The notes: generated by a model from the letters alone, not told the origin. DNA of 64,000 bases from Batillaria attramentaria (GCA_018292915.2 JACVVK020000143.1:633501-697500); one strand, 5' to 3'. Positions 20,671 to 32,471 are shown, counted from the first letter of the stretch. Translations and numbers: made by a program.

Positions 20671-21826
20671 GTACAAGACAATAAAAAGCTGGGTTGAATT
20701 ACTGGGAGGAGAAGAGGTGCGTTTTCAATTTAGCTTTGAATGTTGCCAAGGACTGAGCGTGGCGGATGTGGGAGGGAAGGCTGTTCCATGTGACTGGGCC
20801 AATGTACGAAAAGGCTCGTTGGCCTTGGAACTTTCGACGACGGACGGGCACACAGAGTAGGCGAGTGTCGGCGGAAGAGCGCAAGTTACGGGATGGCGTG
20901 TACAGCTGTATTAGAGAGGCCAAGTAAGGTGGAGCTGAACCAGTGATGATATTGTAACAAACAGTGGCAATTTTGTAGTGGATTCTGTTTTGGATGGACA
21001 GCCAGTGGAGATCAGACAGCAGGAGAGAAACATGTTGACGTTTTGGTGCTCTGAAGACGAGACGGGCGGCACAGTTCATGACTCTTTGAATTTTTTCCAG
21101 AAGATTTTGAGGAAGACCGGCAAGGAGAGAATTGCAGTAGTCTAGCCGAGAGAGGACAAGTGAAGTCACCAGGGTCTTTGTGGATTCAGTGGTAAGATAC
21201 TGCCTAATGGACGAGATACGCCGAAGCTCAAAGTAGGCGCACTGACAGACCTTGTTCACCTGTTCTCTCATCGACAGGGTGTTGTCAAAAATGACCCCTA
21301 GATTCCTTGCGGAAGCCGAAAAGGGAATGTCAGTCTGTCCAATCCTGAGGGAGTTGGGCAGATCTGAACATTTTGCCGAAACCAAAAGGGCCTCCGTCTT
21401 GTCTTCGTTTAACTGCAGTTTGTTGTGGAGAGTCCATTGTTTCACAGTGTGGGTGCATGACTGCATGTCTGTAAGCAGGGTGTCAATCTGTTGGCGTGTG
21501 GAAGAACCATACAGCTCAGTATCGTCAGCAAACATATGATGCGAAATACTGTATTTGTTGACAATATCGGAAAGGGGTTGAGTGTAAAGTAAAAACAAAA
21601 TGGGGCCCAAAACCGACCCTTGTGGGACGCCATACACCAGTTTGGTTGAGTTAGACTCGTGGCCAAGGGCGGAGACTGACTGCTCCCTGTCTTGAAGGTA
21701 AGACGTGAAGAAGGAAAGCGCAACGCCACGGACACCAAACACTCGCTCCAGACGACACAACAGGATGTCATGGTCTATTGTGTCAAAGGCGGCACTTAAG
21801 TCGAGGAGTGTCAGAACAGAAATTCG
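20366..21826 (-). mobile_element. 5'-truncated CR1/L2-like non-LTR retrotransposon
   Basis: The minus strand encodes the second half of a LINE reverse transcriptase and its C-terminus. Motif A (DLSAAFDTIDHDIL, near 21795-21750) is in another frame from the rest. The main frame 21760-20699 then has GVPQGSVLGPILFLLY, FADDTELYGSS and a conserved thumb, ending in FKAKLKTHLFSSQ. The 3' end, at low coordinates, has a GCGCTTTA-containing tail and an ATT trinucleotide repeat (20368-20389), the usual short-repeat tail of this group. A (CA)n tract (20621-20666) and a poly-G run (20450-20466) sit in the tail region. It begins about 60 bp after the receptor copy A stop codon, in antisense. The copy is dead because its 5' half and endonuclease are missing. 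Confidence 0.82.
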
Positions 21827-21956
21827 GTCGGAAATTTATGCCCGTTAGTCTTGCTCTGAAAACCAGAAAGTAATGTTAAGGAATCAAAGAACTCTTTCAT
21901 TGAATCTGCATGAGTCCAGTATTGTACTGTTTTTTGCAGTAGTATATCACCCATGT

Positions 21957-22272
21957 TGTTGTAGAGATCGCGAAAAGTCACTGCATTTCGATGGAAATTT
22001 CTAGACCATCCCAGAACATGCGAGTGCAGTAACGTCAGTAGATTACGTAACCTTGGAACGATTCCGTACTTGCCAATATGTTGCGGAATGTTCTAGATCT
22101 GACCTGTTAGTATATAAGCAGCACTGCACAGCGTTCTGGGTTCTTCCTCTTTCATGAGTTTGTTCTTGCGCATCTTCTGTTAATAAAGTATTGGAGTTCC
22201 AGCCTGTTGTATCCCGTGTCTTCTCTGCGAGTGCACCGAGAGAGAGCGACATAGCAGGAGAAAAATACAACA
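21957..22272 (+). repeat. 5' LTR
   Basis: TATATAAG at 22111-22118 is a TATA-type box and AATAAA at 22182-22187 a polyadenylation signal, dividing the LTR roughly into U3, R and U5. The terminal inverted heptamer TGTTGTA/TACAACA is perfect. Confidence 0.93.
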
Positions 22273-22280
22273 GAAATATT

Positions 22281-22302
22281 TGGCGTCGCCGACAGGATTC
22301 GA
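22281..22302 (+). other. Primer-binding site
   Basis: Eight bases after the 5' LTR the sequence TGGCGTCGCCGACAGGATTC begins with TGG and continues with what fits the complement of an acceptor stem and T arm. It would pair with the 3' end of a tRNA having discriminator base G. The isotype is not assigned. Confidence 0.7.
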
Positions 22303-22408
22303 CATTGATCTACCTACGAAGGGACAGTACTCTCCAGTACTCAAGAAACTCCAACTACAGAAGTTGCACCCCTTCAACTGTTGCAGCAGCGAAAATTGAC
22401 GACTGACC

Positions 22409-23598
22409 ATGGCAGAGACAGCGGAGCTGATAAAATTGCTTAGAGAGCAATTAGAACAGCAGAAGGAACAGATGAAGGAACAGATGAAGATTCAAATGGA
22501 ACAGCAGAAGGAACAGATGAAGATTCAGAAGGAACAAATGGAACAGCAGAAGGAACAAATGGAACAGCAGAAGGAACAGATGAATGAACAGATGAGGATT
22601 CAAGCAAAGCAGCATGAAGAAGAATTAGCAGTCCAAAGAGAGCAGATGGGTGCGTTGATGAAGATGATTCAAGTTCAGACACCGACTGGGGATTCCAGCG
22701 CAAGTACCCGTCCTCACACTTCTACTGTTTCGACCGCCGCTATTCCACCTTTCGCTGCCTTTGATTCCACTTCAGAACTGTGGCCTGACTACTGGTCAAG
22801 ATTCTGCACATTTTTTGTCGCCAACGCCTTTCCTGACGACCGCAAGGCTCAAGTCTTCCTCACTAATCAGACTCCGGCTGTCTACAAGCAACTGGCAAAT
22901 CTGGCTGCTCAACAAAATCCAAGAATGAATATCAACGATCTGACGATGGACCAAATCGTCAAGTTCATGAAAGAACAATTTGACCCAAAACTGTTCATAG
23001 TGCGAGAACGTTTCAAGTTCTGGAACGGAAGCCAGGCGAAACACTCCAGGAGCTGGCAGCCCGTATACGTCAAGACGCGGCTACCTGTGACTTTCCTTCG
23101 ATCCAAGATCCACAAGATGAAGCTCTTAGGCAGAGATTCATATGTTCTGTCAACAACGAAGCTGTCTTGAAGGCTCTTTTCAAGGTCAAGGATACCGAGT
23201 TGGATTTTGCCAAGGCTGTCAAGATCGCCATGGAGACTGAAGACGCGGCAAAGGTGGCCAAGGAAACTGTCTACGGTTCCAAGCCCAGGCCGGTCAACAA
23301 AGTCAAGGCGAACAACAAAGGGGGTCGGCCAAAGAACCACCAGCAGTCTAACTCCACGACCAGCGATTCAGCAAAGTGCTACAGGTGTGGAAAGTCTCAT
23401 AGAGCAACAGACTGCTACTACAAAGACTCCAAATGCAACTACTGTCAGAAGATAGGACATTTGGAGGCTGTTTGCAGGAAAAAAACTGCATCAACAGCAA
23501 CAAGGGGGACGACAATCTGCAAAATCTTCAGTGAAAAGTATCACAAAAGCAGAGCTCGTCAAAGCCATCCTCGGCGAAGTTCCCCAAGATACTCCTAG
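22409..23598 (+). pseudogene. gag of the gypsy element, frameshifted
   Basis: The start codon at 22409 has a good context (ccATGG). The N-terminal roughly 80 residues are a Gln/Glu/Met-rich coiled coil built from repeated EQQKEQM units, followed by a retrotransposon capsid-like region (DYWSRFCTFFVANAFPDD). The frame used to about 23025 ends at 23170, while capsid-like sequence and the nucleocapsid continue in another frame to 23598. There, two CCHC zinc knuckles are visible (CYRCGKSHRATDC and CNYCQKIGHLEAVC). A single-base change near 23025 explains the break. The product would package RNA in cytoplasmic particles. Confidence 0.82.
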
Positions 23599-26500
23599 GT
23601 TGGACGTTCCAGTCACAATCCAGGATCAACAGTTCACGATGGAGCTGGACACCGCAACCACAGGAAATTTTGTTTCTGTGCCAGTCTGGAAACAACTGGG
23701 AAAACCGAAGCTGGATGACGTCACACATCGGTACGAGTCTGCCAGCAAGCACGACCTACCCGTGTTGGGCACCTTCATGGGCCAGACTAAGGACCCAGTG
23801 ACTGGTAAACAGAGCTCCATTCCCTACATCGTCACCAAGATCCCTGATCTCAACCTACTTGGACGAAACGCGATCCAGGCTCTGGGAATTTCAGTGGACA
23901 ATGCCCTTGGACTGAAGAGCATAGTGAGTCAAGTCAAGAGCGAGGGTGCAAAAGAATCGCATCCGAAGACCTCCAGCACAACTTATGCTTCTCTTCAAAA
24001 GGATTGCCACACTCTCTGCGACAAGTTCCCAGATCTCTTCAAGGAAGAATTGGGATGTCTGAAGGATTTTGAGCTGGAAGTAAAGTTCAAGTCCGACGCG
24101 AAGCCGGTTTTTCACAAGGCAAGGCCGGTTCCGTTCGCTCTTCGTGATGACCTGACGAAAGGCTACGAAGAAGGCATCGCCAAAGGAGTCTGGAAGCCAG
24201 TCCAATTCAACGACTATGGAACACCAGTGGTTCCAATTCGTAAGACAAAACTGCGGATCTGTGGTGACTACTCAGTTGGGATCAACGATCAACTTGCTGA
24301 TCACCGTCACCCAATACCTCTCCCAGAGGAACTGATGCAAAAGCTGGGAGGAGGATTTGGTTACACAAAGATCGACCTCGCTGATGCCCACAACCAGATC
24401 AAGCTGGCACCAGAAAGTCAACGCAGACTAGCCCTCAGCACTCACCGTGGGGTACTTCTGCAACAACGACTACCTTTCGGAATCAAGTCAGCACCTGGTT
24501 ATTTTCAGGAGATCATGGAAAATCTGACCAGTGATCTGCCTGGAGTTGCCGTCTTCCAAGATGACATACTCACCAGCGGGAAGGATGCCAAAGATCATCT
24601 GAGCAACCTGGAGCGACTACTCACGCGTCTGAACGACAAAGGACTCAGATGCCGTCGTGATAAATGCCTGTTTGCTCAACCCAGTGAGGAATACCTTGGA
24701 CACACTCTATCGGCTGAAGGAATCTCCAAAGGATCCAAAGTCGAGGCAGTCTTGAAGATGCCACCACCTTCGGATGTCTCAAGCTTGAAGTCTTTTCTGG
24801 GCTCAGTACAATTCTACGGGAAATTCATCCCAAACCTGGCTACTATGGCAGAGCCGCTGTTCCGCCTGACAAAGAAGGCAAATCCCTGGAAGTGGGGAGA
24901 AGAGGAACAAGCAGCTTTTGAACAGCTGAAGCAGGTGCTTTCCTCTGATCAAGTCCTTGTACACTTCGACCCAGATAAGCCTGTGGGGGCTGGCTTGTGG
25001 CGCATCCAACGTTGGAATTGGAGCAGTACTGTTTCATCGCTATCCGGATGGAAGCGAGCGCCCAATTGCCAATGTGTCCAAGACTCTTACAGCTGCAGAA
25101 AGAAACTACAGCCAAATCCACAAGGAAGCCCTAGCCATCATCTATGGTTTGCGGAAATTCTACCAGTATCTGTACGGACGACAGTTCATACTGGTGACTG
25201 ATCACAAGCCCCTGACGGCGCTGTTCGGACCAAAGAAAGGGACACCACTTCTTGCAGCTAACAGACTAGCTCGGTGGGCCCTATGGCTGAACCAGTTCGA
25301 CTACACGATCGAGTACCGGAAAACTGCAGATCACGGCAATGCAGATGCCCTCAGTCGCTTGCCTTCTGGAGACGACATCGACTTTGACAGGGAGGAGAGT
25401 GGGGAAGACACGGACATGGTGTGCGCCATCCGAGTTCTCAGTCTTCAAGTCAAACCTTTCGACGCCAACATCCTTCGTCAAGAGTCAGGCAAAGATCCAG
25501 TGATAGCTACAGGGATGCGCTACGTACGCGAAGGATGGCCGCTGAAGCACGCTGAGATCAACGAAGAAGTCAGAAAGTTCCAGAAGTTGTCTGATTTTCT
25601 CAGTACCTGCCACGGATGCCTCATCTATGGTACAAGAGTTGTGATTCCACAAAGCCTGCAGCCCAAGATCCTTGATCTTCTGCACATCGGACACTTCGGC
25701 ATGGAACGCATGAAGCAGTTGGCAAGAACTGCAGTATACTGGCCCGGTATCGACGCTGCAATAGAGATGACAAGTCGACGATGTGACTCATGCGGCGAAC
25801 ATCAAAACAAGCCATCCAAACCACCAGTTCATCCCTGGATGTTACCAGAGAAGCCATGGAGCCGAGTTCACTTGGACCACGCCATCAACTTCATGGGCAC
25901 CAACTGGCTGGTGATCACGGATGCTTACTCAAAGTACCCATGCATCCACCCAATGTCATCCACGTCCACTAGAGCTACTCTAGACATGCTGGAAGAAGAC
26001 TTCGCTCACTTCGGATACCCACACACGCTGGTCTCCGACAATGCAACCACCTTTGCTTCTGAAGAGTTCCAGAGCTGGTGCAAGGAACGTGGGATCACGC
26101 ACTTGACAGGAGCGCCCTATCATCCTGCTACCAATGGAGCTGCAGAACGGCTGGTGCAGACTTTCAAGCAAGCTCTCAGGAAGTCTTCTCTGCCCCCGAA
26201 GCGAGCACTTCAAGAGTTTCTTATGCAGTACCGGAGAATGCCGACATCCTGCGGATTCTCTCCGAGTGAACTCTTGATGTCCAGGCAGATTCGGACAAGG
26301 ATCGACACTTTGCTTCCCTCGCCAGCACACATAGCTCAGGGCAAGCAATCCAAGGAGGCATCTAAACCTCAGGTGACTGCAGACTCTGGAGGTGTCGCCA
26401 AGGTGACCAGGCAGTACAAGGCCGGAGATCCAGTATACGCACTGTACTATGGACCTCACCATGCCAAGCAGCCCAGATGGGTACCAGCAGTGGTCAAGAA

Positions 26501-26759
26501 GTCTACGGGTACTCGCTGCTTCAACGTCAAGGTAGTTCCTCGTGGCCCAGTTTGGAGAAGACACTGGGAGCAGCTGCGCCCACGTTACGCATCTGAAGAG
26601 GACAACGAACCTGGTGATTCAGCAGATGCCTCTGAGCTCCCGATCGACCATCCGATGGAGATTCTGGAGAACGTGCCACCGACACAGAACCAGAGCAGAC
26701 CACGACTGCCCAGGACCAAGCCACCTGTTCCTGAGTATGGTCCAGACAACCCCAGATGA
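23531..26759 (+). pseudogene. pol of the gypsy element (PR-RT-RH-IN), frameshifted
   Basis: The first frame (23531 to about 24990) holds the protease-like motif LDTATTGNF, where alanine replaces the usual glycine after DT. It also has reverse transcriptase with a KIDLADAHNQIKL block, LPFGIKSAPGYFQ and FQDDIL. A one-base change in a G run near 24985-25000 moves the rest into a second frame to 26759. In RNase H the block normally read CDAS is CGAS here, so the first catalytic aspartate is lost. Integrase shows the zinc-binding LLHIGH/CDSC pair, a D-D-E set (HLDHA, VSDNATTF, NGAAERL) and a C-terminal RGPVWRRHWEQLRPRY block. The pol frame lies +1 of the zinc-knuckle frame with a 68-nt overlap. 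Confidence 0.85.
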
Positions 26760-26825
26760 TCGAAAAGAACACCAAAACCCAGAGACAGACTTTGTTGTTG
26801 AAGTTTGTTGTGAAACAACAATTTT

Positions 26826-26835
26826 GGTAGGGAGG
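26826..26835 (+). other. Polypurine tract
   Basis: GGTAGGGAGG lies directly before the 3' LTR, the expected place for plus-strand priming of an LTR retrotransposon. Confidence 0.7.
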
Positions 26836-27149
26836 TGTTGTAGAGATCGCGAGAAGTCACTGCATTTCGATGGAAATTTCTAGACCATCCCAGAACATGC
26901 GAGTGCAGTAACGTCAGTAGATTACGTAACCTTGGAACGATTCCGTACTTGCCAATATGTTGCGGAATGTTCTAGATCTGACCTGTTAGTATATAAGCAG
27001 CACTGCACAGCGTTCTGGGTTCTTCCTCTTTCATGAGTTTGTTCTTGCGCATCTTCTGTTAATAAAGTATTGGAGTTCTATCCTGTTGTATCCCGTGTCT
27101 TCTCTGCGAGTGCACCGAGAGAGCGACATAGCAGGAGAAAAATACAACA
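26836..27149 (+). repeat. 3' LTR
   Basis: Matches the 5' LTR with three substitutions and a missing GA pair. TATA-type box at 26990-26997, AATAAA at 27061-27066. Confidence 0.93.
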
Positions 27150-27154
27150 CATGT

Positions 27155-29370
27155 ATATGTACTTGATCTACACGGTATCCAGTTTAGCACTCAGCCTGGA
27201 GGATCACATGCTTTCCTTTGCACACCTCTTTATGGAGTTGAATCATTCAGGCGGAGTTCAGAGGTTTTTAGTTTTTATAGTCCTCCATTTGTATGGAGAC
27301 AACAGTAATTAGAATATTTCTGCAATTATAAGTGTGCATTTAGATTGCATTTTTTGAATTGTTTACTTGTGGACCAGTTTTGCATTTTGGTTTTTAAAAC
27401 TTTGTTTGTACAGTATTGTTTGGTCAGGGATATTGTTGGTGGTGTTCTACTTGTTGATCAGGTAGTGTTGGTTAGTTGCAGCAGGCTTGCAGACGCATCT
27501 AGTACATCTCTAGTTCAGGCAGGAGCGTTGTAGGAAAGTAAACCAGAACTTGTTGGTAGGTGCGTGGGCATTGTGTAAGTGAGTTTTTAGGGCTCAGCAT
27601 CACACAAGCAATAAAGACTAGCTAGTTCATAGGGGCGTGGACATTCCAGCAGCCCCAAATAACTCGTGTTATGGCCCTCAAGCACTGCTGCTTCCTTCCT
27701 TTTGCACCTGGTAGTTTGTTACCAGCCTGTCGGAAGAGTACAATGTATTGGGTGAACAGCACAAACTGTATGGTGGTGTCTTGTATGAGCAACATGACCA
27801 GCCAGTTACTTTGTTGCTGTGTGGAAGCTTGTGTGACCTTTGAACTGCAGCACAGTGTGACCTGCTTTCTGATTGGTTAAAAATGCTCATTCTAGAGTTG
27901 TCTGTTACTTATTGATGTTTGTAGTTTGCTCTGACATGATTTACAGTATTATTTCTACCTGGTATTTACTTCACTACATTGTATGCATTGTTTTCATTCA
28001 TGCATGACCTGTTTATTGGGATCTGGCCTAGTTGTTCTGTGTTCTGCCAGATGATCATTATTGCAGGAAAGGAAACGGTAATGACTGCGAAGTGGTTACA
28101 AGTTAAGCAAATAAAAGCAACATAAAAGGGACAGAAGCCACTTAACTTTCATAAAGGACGGCACAGGTCAACGTTTCGGCTTCCGCCTTCCTCTGGACAC
28201 AAACAAATGGGACATAACTTCAACAAACAAACAAAAGGTAACTCTGCTGACGTACTGACATACATGGCGCGGGGGAAAAAAAAACCCAAAAACGGTGGGT
28301 GAGAAAAGGACTAGAAAATAATAATTATTGCAGGGTTCAGATCCCCTCATAGGGAAGACTCACTGGAAGGTGAATCAAAATTAATGTGCCAGTTTCACCT
28401 CCATCATGTATGCCTGTTAAAGATCCTATTCCATTCAGGATGTGTCATGGAATGGAAAACAAGTATAGCACCACCCCCCCCCCCCCCCGAAAAAACAACA
28501 AACAAACAAACAAACAAAAAAAAACAAACAACAACAAACAACAACACCCCCAAAAAATAACATCCCAAAACAAAACAAACAAAAAACAAACAAGCAAAAC
28601 AACAACAGCAACACAGCCCAAACTTATGGGAGGTTGGGTGTTTGTGACACTGTAAAATGGTGGTGAGGTTTCCAGGCAGAGAGCAGTCCAGTTTCACTTG
28701 TCATTATAAAAATGACAAAGATGGGTACATGTACTAACATCAGTACTGACCAATATAGCAGTACAGATTCCAATACTTGAATTTCTGATCATTGTTCATA
28801 TCTGATGCATTTGGTTGAAACTTGATATGATCAGTGTTCAGTTTTAGTGATGCTATAATCCACCTTGTGTTTTATTGGAAATAGTATTAATAATATATAT
28901 TTTAGGAAGATTTCTATGTTTACATGGATTAAAGTGCATCATGTACACGGGTCCATTGTTTGGGTACCAAGCGGTACTTCCACAAGTTTTTATTTTGGAG
29001 TTACATGTACTCATATTTTGGTGCGTGATGTCTGTAATGGTGTAACTTCTCCAGAGAGTATAAGGGGAGACTACTCCCTTGAATGGGAAAGTTGTACACT
29101 TCATTAATCCTTTGTGTGCTGTCACATACATCTTACTTGTACCTGTGCTAGTTTTGCTGGTGTCTTTGACAAGTGGTTTCAGCAGCAACACTCCTGATTT
29201 TAAACATTCCAGACACAAAAAATACCCCGAATTTTCACAGCATTGGGGGAAGGGGTGGGGGAGGGGGTGGGGTAAAAATAAAGTATTTATAAAAACCATG
29301 AGTAAAAAAGAGAAAAGCATTTCAGTAATTCATTATGGCAGCTGAAAGTTTGTTTGTACATATTGTGTAT
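27155..29370. other. Intergenic stretch without recognised gene
   Basis: Includes unremarkable sequence to 28400, a poly-C run at 28473-28488 followed by an A-rich (AAAC)n tract to about 28610, and a G-rich run near 29245-29273. I see no conserved protein, RNA gene or clean repeat ends in it. Confidence 0.5.
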
Positions 29371-29377
29371 TTTTACT

Positions 29378-29776
29378 CAAGATTGTCGATTCACCACTAT
29401 GTGCTTTTTGTGGAAATGAACAGGAAACCATTGTTCATCTTCTGTGGGATTGTCCATTTGTTCAAAGGTTCTGGGCAGATGTATTAGAATGGTTCAATGA
29501 CAACTGTACACACTGTTCTAACTTTAGCTTTTCGGAATCTCTGATACTGTTCGGTTGGAAAGAAAACTGTAAGACAGACAAGGCCATGGATCTACTCATT
29601 TTACTAGGAAAACATCACATATATAAATGCAAACTTCAGAACATAATCCCTAGTTTATCTTTGTACAAGAAATTTGTTAGACAAAGATATATTATTGAAA
29701 AATATTGTTATGCAATTAGTGGATTTACAGATAAGTTTTCAGTAAACTGGATAGCCTATAGAAACCTGGTTGATTA
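29378..29776 (+). mobile_element. LINE ORF2 C-terminal fragment (L1/Tx1-like)
   Basis: An open stretch ending at TGA/TAA-type stop 29774-29776 encodes a zinc cluster (CAFCGNEQETIVHLLWDCP followed by FVQRFW) and a helical C-terminus with KYCYAISGFTDKF. The same kind of block is seen at 38560 on the other strand. No reverse transcriptase remains, so it is a 5'-truncated insertion. Confidence 0.7.
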
Positions 29777-30026
29777 ATTCCACATGCACCAGACAAGTTA
29801 CTTTCATTCTACTTTATTATTACTTTATTTTCTGTATCGGAATTGCAAAAATGTGTTCCACATAGGAACAGTGGTTGTGCTTGGGAATGGATATATACCG
29901 GGTGCACCCAACCCCTCGGTCCTCCTTGAACTGTAGCTCCTAGAACACCTAGCAGTCTGACCATTGACTATAAAAACTGTTACTTACACTACAGTGATGG
30001 TACGATACTGTTTTTTGCTCACACAG

Positions 30027-30027
<1 letters not shown>

Positions 30028-30081
<54 letters not shown>

Positions 30082-30160
30082 TATATATGTGGTTTCTATT
30101 ATATGTATGTATGTTTGTATGTATGTATGTATGTATCTATGTATACATGTATGTATGTAT
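30028..30160. repeat. (AT)n and (GTAT)n microsatellite
   Basis: About 30 AT dinucleotides followed by degenerate ATGT units to about 30160. Confidence 0.93.
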
Positions 30161-30473
30161 TTATGTAAGTTTTCACGTATGTGTTTGTGTAGGTATGTAC
30201 TCCAATGGTCACCATGCAGTCAGTGTCTGTTTAATTGCTTGCCCGTGTGTCAAACTGTGTCTTGACCCCATATGTGCCTGCACCTGTATGTCTTTGTGTA
30301 TGTATATATACTGAAAAAAATAGTAATAAAAAAATGGAGGGGATGGGAGCTCTCTTTCAAATTCTTTCCACCGCAATATCGCCCCCCGTAACGTTTCTTT
30401 TCGTCAAGTTCTATGTGAATATACTGCCACGCGGCCGCCTTGCTCGTACCCGGAAGAGCGGAGAAAGCCGAAG

Positions 30474-30634
30474 TGTGACGTCACACCGAGTTTATCCGAA
30501 GCTTACAGATGCTGCCCCATGCCGAGTACTTTCTCCGAACTGACTCGATAGATTTACATGGAAGTTGTATAAAAGGGTCGTCAGTATCCGGGTGTTAGTG
30601 GTTGCGATCGCACTGGTTTGACAAGTTGAGTAAG
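30474..30634 (+). promoter_or_regulatory. Candidate RNA polymerase II promoter and non-coding first exon
   Basis: A palindromic CRE core within TGTGACGTCACA (30474-30485) lies about 90 bp before a TATA box TATAAAAG (30568-30575). A start site would be expected near 30600, and a good donor context (GAGTAAG|GTACG) follows at about 30634. The surroundings are CpG-richer than the flanks. No coding sequence begins here. It could supply the 5' non-coding exon of receptor copy B, whose ATG exon at 48674 has a splice acceptor, or it could belong to a mobile element. Confidence 0.4.
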
Positions 30635-30871
30635 GTACGTTTATCGTTACTAGTACGTACTTACGCGTGTTGATGACTGAATTTACAATATTGATAATCT
30701 TGTCTAATGATTATAGTAAGTTAGCTTAAGTTCGTTTGCTGCCTTTCGTTTATCAGTTGTTTCGCCATTCTGATGTGGATGATTACACGACCGCCACCGC
30801 AGAGGCCGCTGTTCCCGGGCCTGGTTAAGATCGGGATATTTTTGACAGAAAGCGTGGCATGCGGCTCCGTC

Positions 30872-30966
30872 CCGGCATTTCACGGCTACACATGAACCTG
30901 TCTCGTGGTATCAAATGCAAACTAGGCGCCTAGTTTGCAGGTTCATGTGTAGCCGTGAAATGCCGG
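30872..30966. repeat. Perfect 29-bp inverted repeat enclosing a 22-bp palindrome
   Basis: Arms 30872-30900 and 30938-30966 are exact reverse complements (left arm begins CCGGCATTTCACGG). In the loop, 30917-30938 is a perfect 22-bp palindrome centred on GGCGCC. The whole 95 bp could form a long hairpin with a second one in its loop. No target duplication is obvious. Confidence 0.9.
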
Positions 30967-31730
30967 TTTCGACAACAAGAACCTTCGGAGAAGAGGAGAA
31001 AAAAACAAAAACAAAAACAAACAGCAAAAATATTTGTCAAAAACGCAATAGTGCTATGGGGCACGATGGTCGTTTGGGAATTTAACGTCCACTTCCACCA
31101 TGGGTGATGTCAAAGACGGAACAACGAGGAAAAGGCCAGCACAAAAATGAATAGGCCTCACCCTGTGGGGTAGAATATATACACTAGAGTAGAGGGTACA
31201 TTTTCAAAGACTTGAATGCCCTACGCTATACGTGCGATTCTGGGATCTTGCAAGTCAAGTGAATGGTATTACGCGTTACGCGTCAGTAACGATGTATGTG
31301 TTTCTTACGCAGCTTTCATTGCTACAGCTAAAACAAATTTAACGGGGTTGAGGGGAGGGTGTCGGGTATAGCTGGGGAGGTTCATGGTATTCACATTACA
31401 AATCCGGGTGGCAATGACACCCAGAAGGACAGTAAACACGCGAAGGTCTATCCCAGTGCACGGGTAGCTGATCTGGTAATGACGTTGGTTGGACCAGGTC
31501 ATTATGCCCTACCCGACTAACACTAATGTTCATCAGACCGTGCAAGGCGACGTGTCTGTAAACCAGGACCTGACCGTTTGAGTTGTTCATTCCATTGTCA
31601 TTATTCTTCCAACGACACAAAGAAGTTGGTTTACTGAAAATAACGCGGAATGAACCAGTCTAAACTCAAGTTTACGAAAACCATTTTGTTTGGACGAAAT
31701 TCAAACATGAAAAACTGGACGCCCCCCTCC
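30967..31730. other. Intergenic stretch, nothing recognised
   Basis: Contains an AAAAC-rich run near 31000 and a GTTACGCGTCAG-type direct repeat near 31270. I see no coding or RNA signal. Confidence 0.45.
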
Positions 31731-31737
31731 CCTCCCC

Positions 31738-31965
31738 ACTATTATTAGTAGTAGTAGTAGCGGTAGTAGTAGTAGTAGCGGTAGAAGTAGTAGTAGTGGT
31801 AGTAGCGGTAGTAGTAGCAATAGTCGTACTACTAGTAATAGTAGTGGTAGTAGCGGTAGTAGTAGTAGTAGCGGTAGTATTAGTAGTAGCGGTAGTAGTA
31901 GTAGTAGCGGTAGTAGTAGTAGTAGCGGTAGTAGTAGTATAATTATCATTATTATTATTGTTGTT
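31738..31965. repeat. (TAG)n-type trinucleotide repeat
   Basis: Runs of TAGTAG with regular TAGCGG interruptions over about 225 bp, grading into ATT repeats. Translations into leucine or threonine runs are repeat products. Confidence 0.93.
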
Positions 31966-32244
31966 ATATCTATTCACGTATATACTGAGCAACAAAAGAA
32001 AGGAATGCGAATTTCTTTTCTGTTCAGGCTAACCTGAAAATCACTGAAAAGTTCATCGTCAGCAAGTCAGTTTTTCTGGCAAGAACGTTTTCTAAAAACA
32101 CAAATGTTCAGTCCGCCATAGTTATTAATTCCAATGCACATGGACACAGAAACGCCGTCACAAGATCAATATGGCGGATGACCCTTCGTGGTGTCGAAAA
32201 CGGCCTGTGGCCGGTGGCCTGTTTTGTATTCTTGGGATGGTGCC

Positions 32245-32425
32245 CCATGTCTCAAGATTCAAGATTTTATTTTCCTTTTCCCCTTTTTGGGGTATGGAAG
32301 ATGCAAAAAAATTAAACAAACAAGGACCATATAATTATACACAGAACGATACGACAGAAGATATTTGTGCAACATGCACATAATCTATACACAGGAAAGC
32401 GCAACCATCTATGAAACCTCTGAAA
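32245..32425 (-). repeat. LINE-type 3' tail remnant
   Basis: Read on the minus strand it ends CCCCAAAAAGGGGAAAAGGA followed by AATAAAATCTTGAATCTTG, the short hairpin plus AATAAA-type repeat tail common to CR1/Rex-like LINEs. No coding part is recognisable. Confidence 0.5.
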
Positions 32426-32428
32426 CAG

Positions 32429-32429
<1 letters not shown>

Positions 32430-32468
<39 letters not shown>
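32430..32468. repeat. (CA)n microsatellite
   Basis: About 19 CA units directly beside the LINE tail remnant. Confidence 0.92.

Positions 32469-32471
<3 letters not shown>

Larger units (their letters stand above)
21957..27149 (+). mobile_element. Ty3/gypsy LTR retrotransposon, full length, frames broken
   Basis: Two LTRs (316 and 314 bp) differ by only three substitutions and a 2-bp indel. They start TGTTGTA, end TACAACA, and are flanked by a 5-bp target duplication CATGT (21952-21956 and 27150-27154). Between them lie a tRNA-type primer-binding site, a gag region with zinc knuckles and a pol region ordered protease, reverse transcriptase, RNase H, integrase, which is the Ty3/gypsy order. 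No envelope-like gene follows integrase. At least two frame breaks (near 23025 in gag and 24985-25000 in pol) and a replaced RNase H residue make this copy non-autonomous, despite the recent insertion implied by its LTRs. Confidence 0.93.

Noticed and set aside
29964..30314. 116-codon Tyr/Ile/Val-rich frame
   Set aside because: Product of the (AT)n/(GTAT)n microsatellite.
31672..31995. Poly-threonine or poly-leucine proteins on the minus strand
   Set aside because: Translations of the TAG trinucleotide repeat with no conserved flanks.
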